This document shows positions 14,062 to 15,160 of a DNA stretch of 15,160 nt, piece by piece. This DNA comes from Nitrospinae bacterium CG11_big_fil_rev_8_21_14_0_20_56_8 (GTDB lineage: Bacteria > Nitrospinota > Nitrospinia > Nitrospinales > VA-1), in contig PCWF01000252.1 of NCBI GenBank assembly GCA_002796165.1, forward strand, positions 154-15,313, in the 5' to 3' direction. A program made the translations under genes and the position numbers. Under the pieces are notes generated by a model. It saw nothing but the letters and a program-made list of their open reading frames with translations. It did no database searches and was not told the DNA's origin. How positions within the stretch are numbered: the stretch's first letter is position 1; each line of letters opens with the position of its first letter.

Positions 14062-15069
14062 ATGGAAGCAGAAACCGCCATCAGCATGAAACAGATGAGT
14101 TGGAATCTTTTCCTCGCTGACGGGAAAACTTTCTCCAGCCCGAATCACGACGATTTTTTCAATATCGGCCGGGTCATCGAAAACTGCGAAACCACCTTCT
14201 GGCTTGATATTGAGAATTTGAGCCCTGAGGCAGGCGATTTTTTGGAGAAATCCTTTTCCTGCCACCCTCTCGCCATCGAAGATTGCCACAATTTCAAGGT
14301 GCGGCCCAAGGTGGAGAAATATCCCGGCCATCTTTTTATCGTGTTTCGAGGGGTCAATTACAACGCCGGAGAAATAGAAACCCACATGATCAATCTCTAT
14401 TTCTTCCTCGGGCATAACTACATCATCACCGTACACAACAAGCCCCTTCGCGCCATCCGGGATACGTGGAAAATCGTCGAATTGAACCGGGACGCGCTCA
14501 AGAACAACCCGGGCCGGGTTCTTTATGAAACCCTGGACCACATCGTAGACAATTATTTCCCCCTGCTTGAAAAAATGGACGCCCGCCTCACCGAACTGGA
14601 AACCCAGATCTTTTACGATTTCAATCAATGCACGGTGGAGGATATTTTCGGGATCAAAAAGGAGATCATGGTACTCAAACGATGCGTGGGACCGCAAATG
14701 GATCTCATCAATTCCCTGATGACCATGAAATGGGGATTCATCCGCGAAGAAAACATGCTCTATTACCGGGACGTTCGCGACCATGTGGAGAGAATCGCCG
14801 ACCACCTGGACATGTACCGGGACCTCACCGTCTCCCTCCTGGATTTTTACATGACCCAGGTCTCCAACCGGATGAACGATGTCATGAAGACGTTGAGCAT
14901 CGTCGCCACCATCATGTTGCCCCTGTCCCTTCTAACGGGGGTGTTTGGCATGAACTTCCAAAAAATGCCCGGATTGGAAGAGCGGGAGGGATTCTGGTAT
15001 TTACTCGTCAGCATGATCGTGATCTCGGCGATCCTGGTGACTTATTTCAAGCGCAAAAAATGGATGTAA
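14062..15069 (+). CDS. corA: CorA-type divalent metal (Mg/Co/Zn) transporter
   Basis: The protein has 335 residues, the usual CorA length. A long soluble N-terminal domain includes HPLAIEDCHNFKVRPKVEKY (268 residues in all up to the membrane part) and a long helical stalk. Two membrane spans at the C-terminus (about 277-297 and 311-329) carry the signature GMN (296-298) in GVFGMNFQKMP at the end of the first span. The protein ends with the basic KRKKWM tail typical of the family. CorA forms a pentameric inner-membrane channel for magnesium and often cobalt or nickel; the GMN loop is the selectivity filter, but zinc-exporting relatives share it. The ATG at 14062 has AAGG five bases upstream. 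The gene has its own promoter and leader. Confidence 0.95.
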   Translation: MEAETAISMKQMSWNLFLADGKTFSSPNHDDFFNIGRVIENCETTFWLDIENLSPEAGDFLEKSFSCHPLAIEDCHNFKVRPKVEKYPGHLFIVFRGVNYNAGEIETHMINLYFFLGHNYIITVHNKPLRAIRDTWKIVELNRDALKNNPGRVLYETLDHIVDNYFPLLEKMDARLTELETQIFYDFNQCTVEDIFGIKKEIMVLKRCVGPQMDLINSLMTMKWGFIREENMLYYRDVRDHVERIADHLDMYRDLTVSLLDFYMTQVSNRMNDVMKTLSIVATIMLPLSLLTGVFGMNFQKMPGLEEREGFWYLLVSMIVISAILVTYFKRKKWM

Positions 15070-15099
15070 TGGAATAGGGGATTCCCCCCGACTGACCTC

Positions 15100-15160
15100 A
15101 TGATCCGATTACGCGTTCTGCTGGCCCTCCTGCTGATTCCCCTCCCATTTCTGATGGGGC
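15100..15160 (+). CDS. Start of a probable exported protein (partial)
   Basis: From the ATG at 15100 the frame is open to the window edge and encodes about 20 residues, MIRLRVLLALLLIPLPFLMG: basic residues followed by a long hydrophobic core, as in a signal peptide or first membrane span. It lies 30 bases after corA on the same strand. No clear ribosome site is seen, and too little is present to name it. Confidence 0.5.
   Translation, partial: MIRLRVLLALLLIPLPFLMG

Overview
The window reads as a chromosomal piece from a free-living, Gram-negative-type bacterium with moderately high GC. Coding is dense on both strands and mostly housekeeping or accessory metabolism; I see no phage, transposon, CRISPR, rRNA or tRNA. 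Assimilatory nitrite reduction, receiver/HDOD signalling modules and a lipase-maturation-factor-like membrane protein suit environmental lineages such as Nitrospinota, Nitrospirota or deltaproteobacterial groups. That placement is inference only; nothing here fixes the taxon.

Layout. 1-5016, all minus strand, read right to left: a ferredoxin-type nitrite reductase (nirA, TTG start), overlapped by 14 bases by a formate/nitrite channel (nirC-like), then an XRE-helix-turn-helix/metallo-beta-lactamase fusion, then an NAD(P)-binding SDR protein with a DUF2867-type C-terminus that runs off the left edge. nirA and nirC form a clear nitrite uptake and reduction unit. The two downstream genes sit behind weak terminator and promoter signals and may be transcribed separately. 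5344-7557: a 95-residue three-helix membrane protein on plus, convergent with a DCC1-like thioredoxin domain fused to a lipase maturation factor-like membrane domain on minus. 7784-10193, plus: an ADP-ribosylglycohydrolase with a structured leader, then a pentapeptide-repeat protein with 85 unbroken repeats behind a glutamate-rich N-terminus. 10230-12390: a divergent signalling pair, an HDOD protein interrupted by one in-frame TAG (minus) and a receiver-CheX fusion whose phospho-acceptor Asp is Gly (plus). 12411-13706, minus: a concentrative nucleoside transporter. 14062-15069, plus: a CorA-type divalent metal transporter with a good promoter, followed at the right edge by the first codons of what looks like an exported protein.

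The points most worth a second look are the TAG inside the otherwise intact HDOD gene, the pseudo-receiver-CheX protein beside it, the very long uninterrupted pentapeptide solenoid with an acidic head, the two N-terminal fusions (XRE-MBL and DCC1-LMF), and the possible attenuators and inverted repeats upstream of nirA and the SDR gene. I do not see an obvious new multi-gene defence or biosynthetic system.
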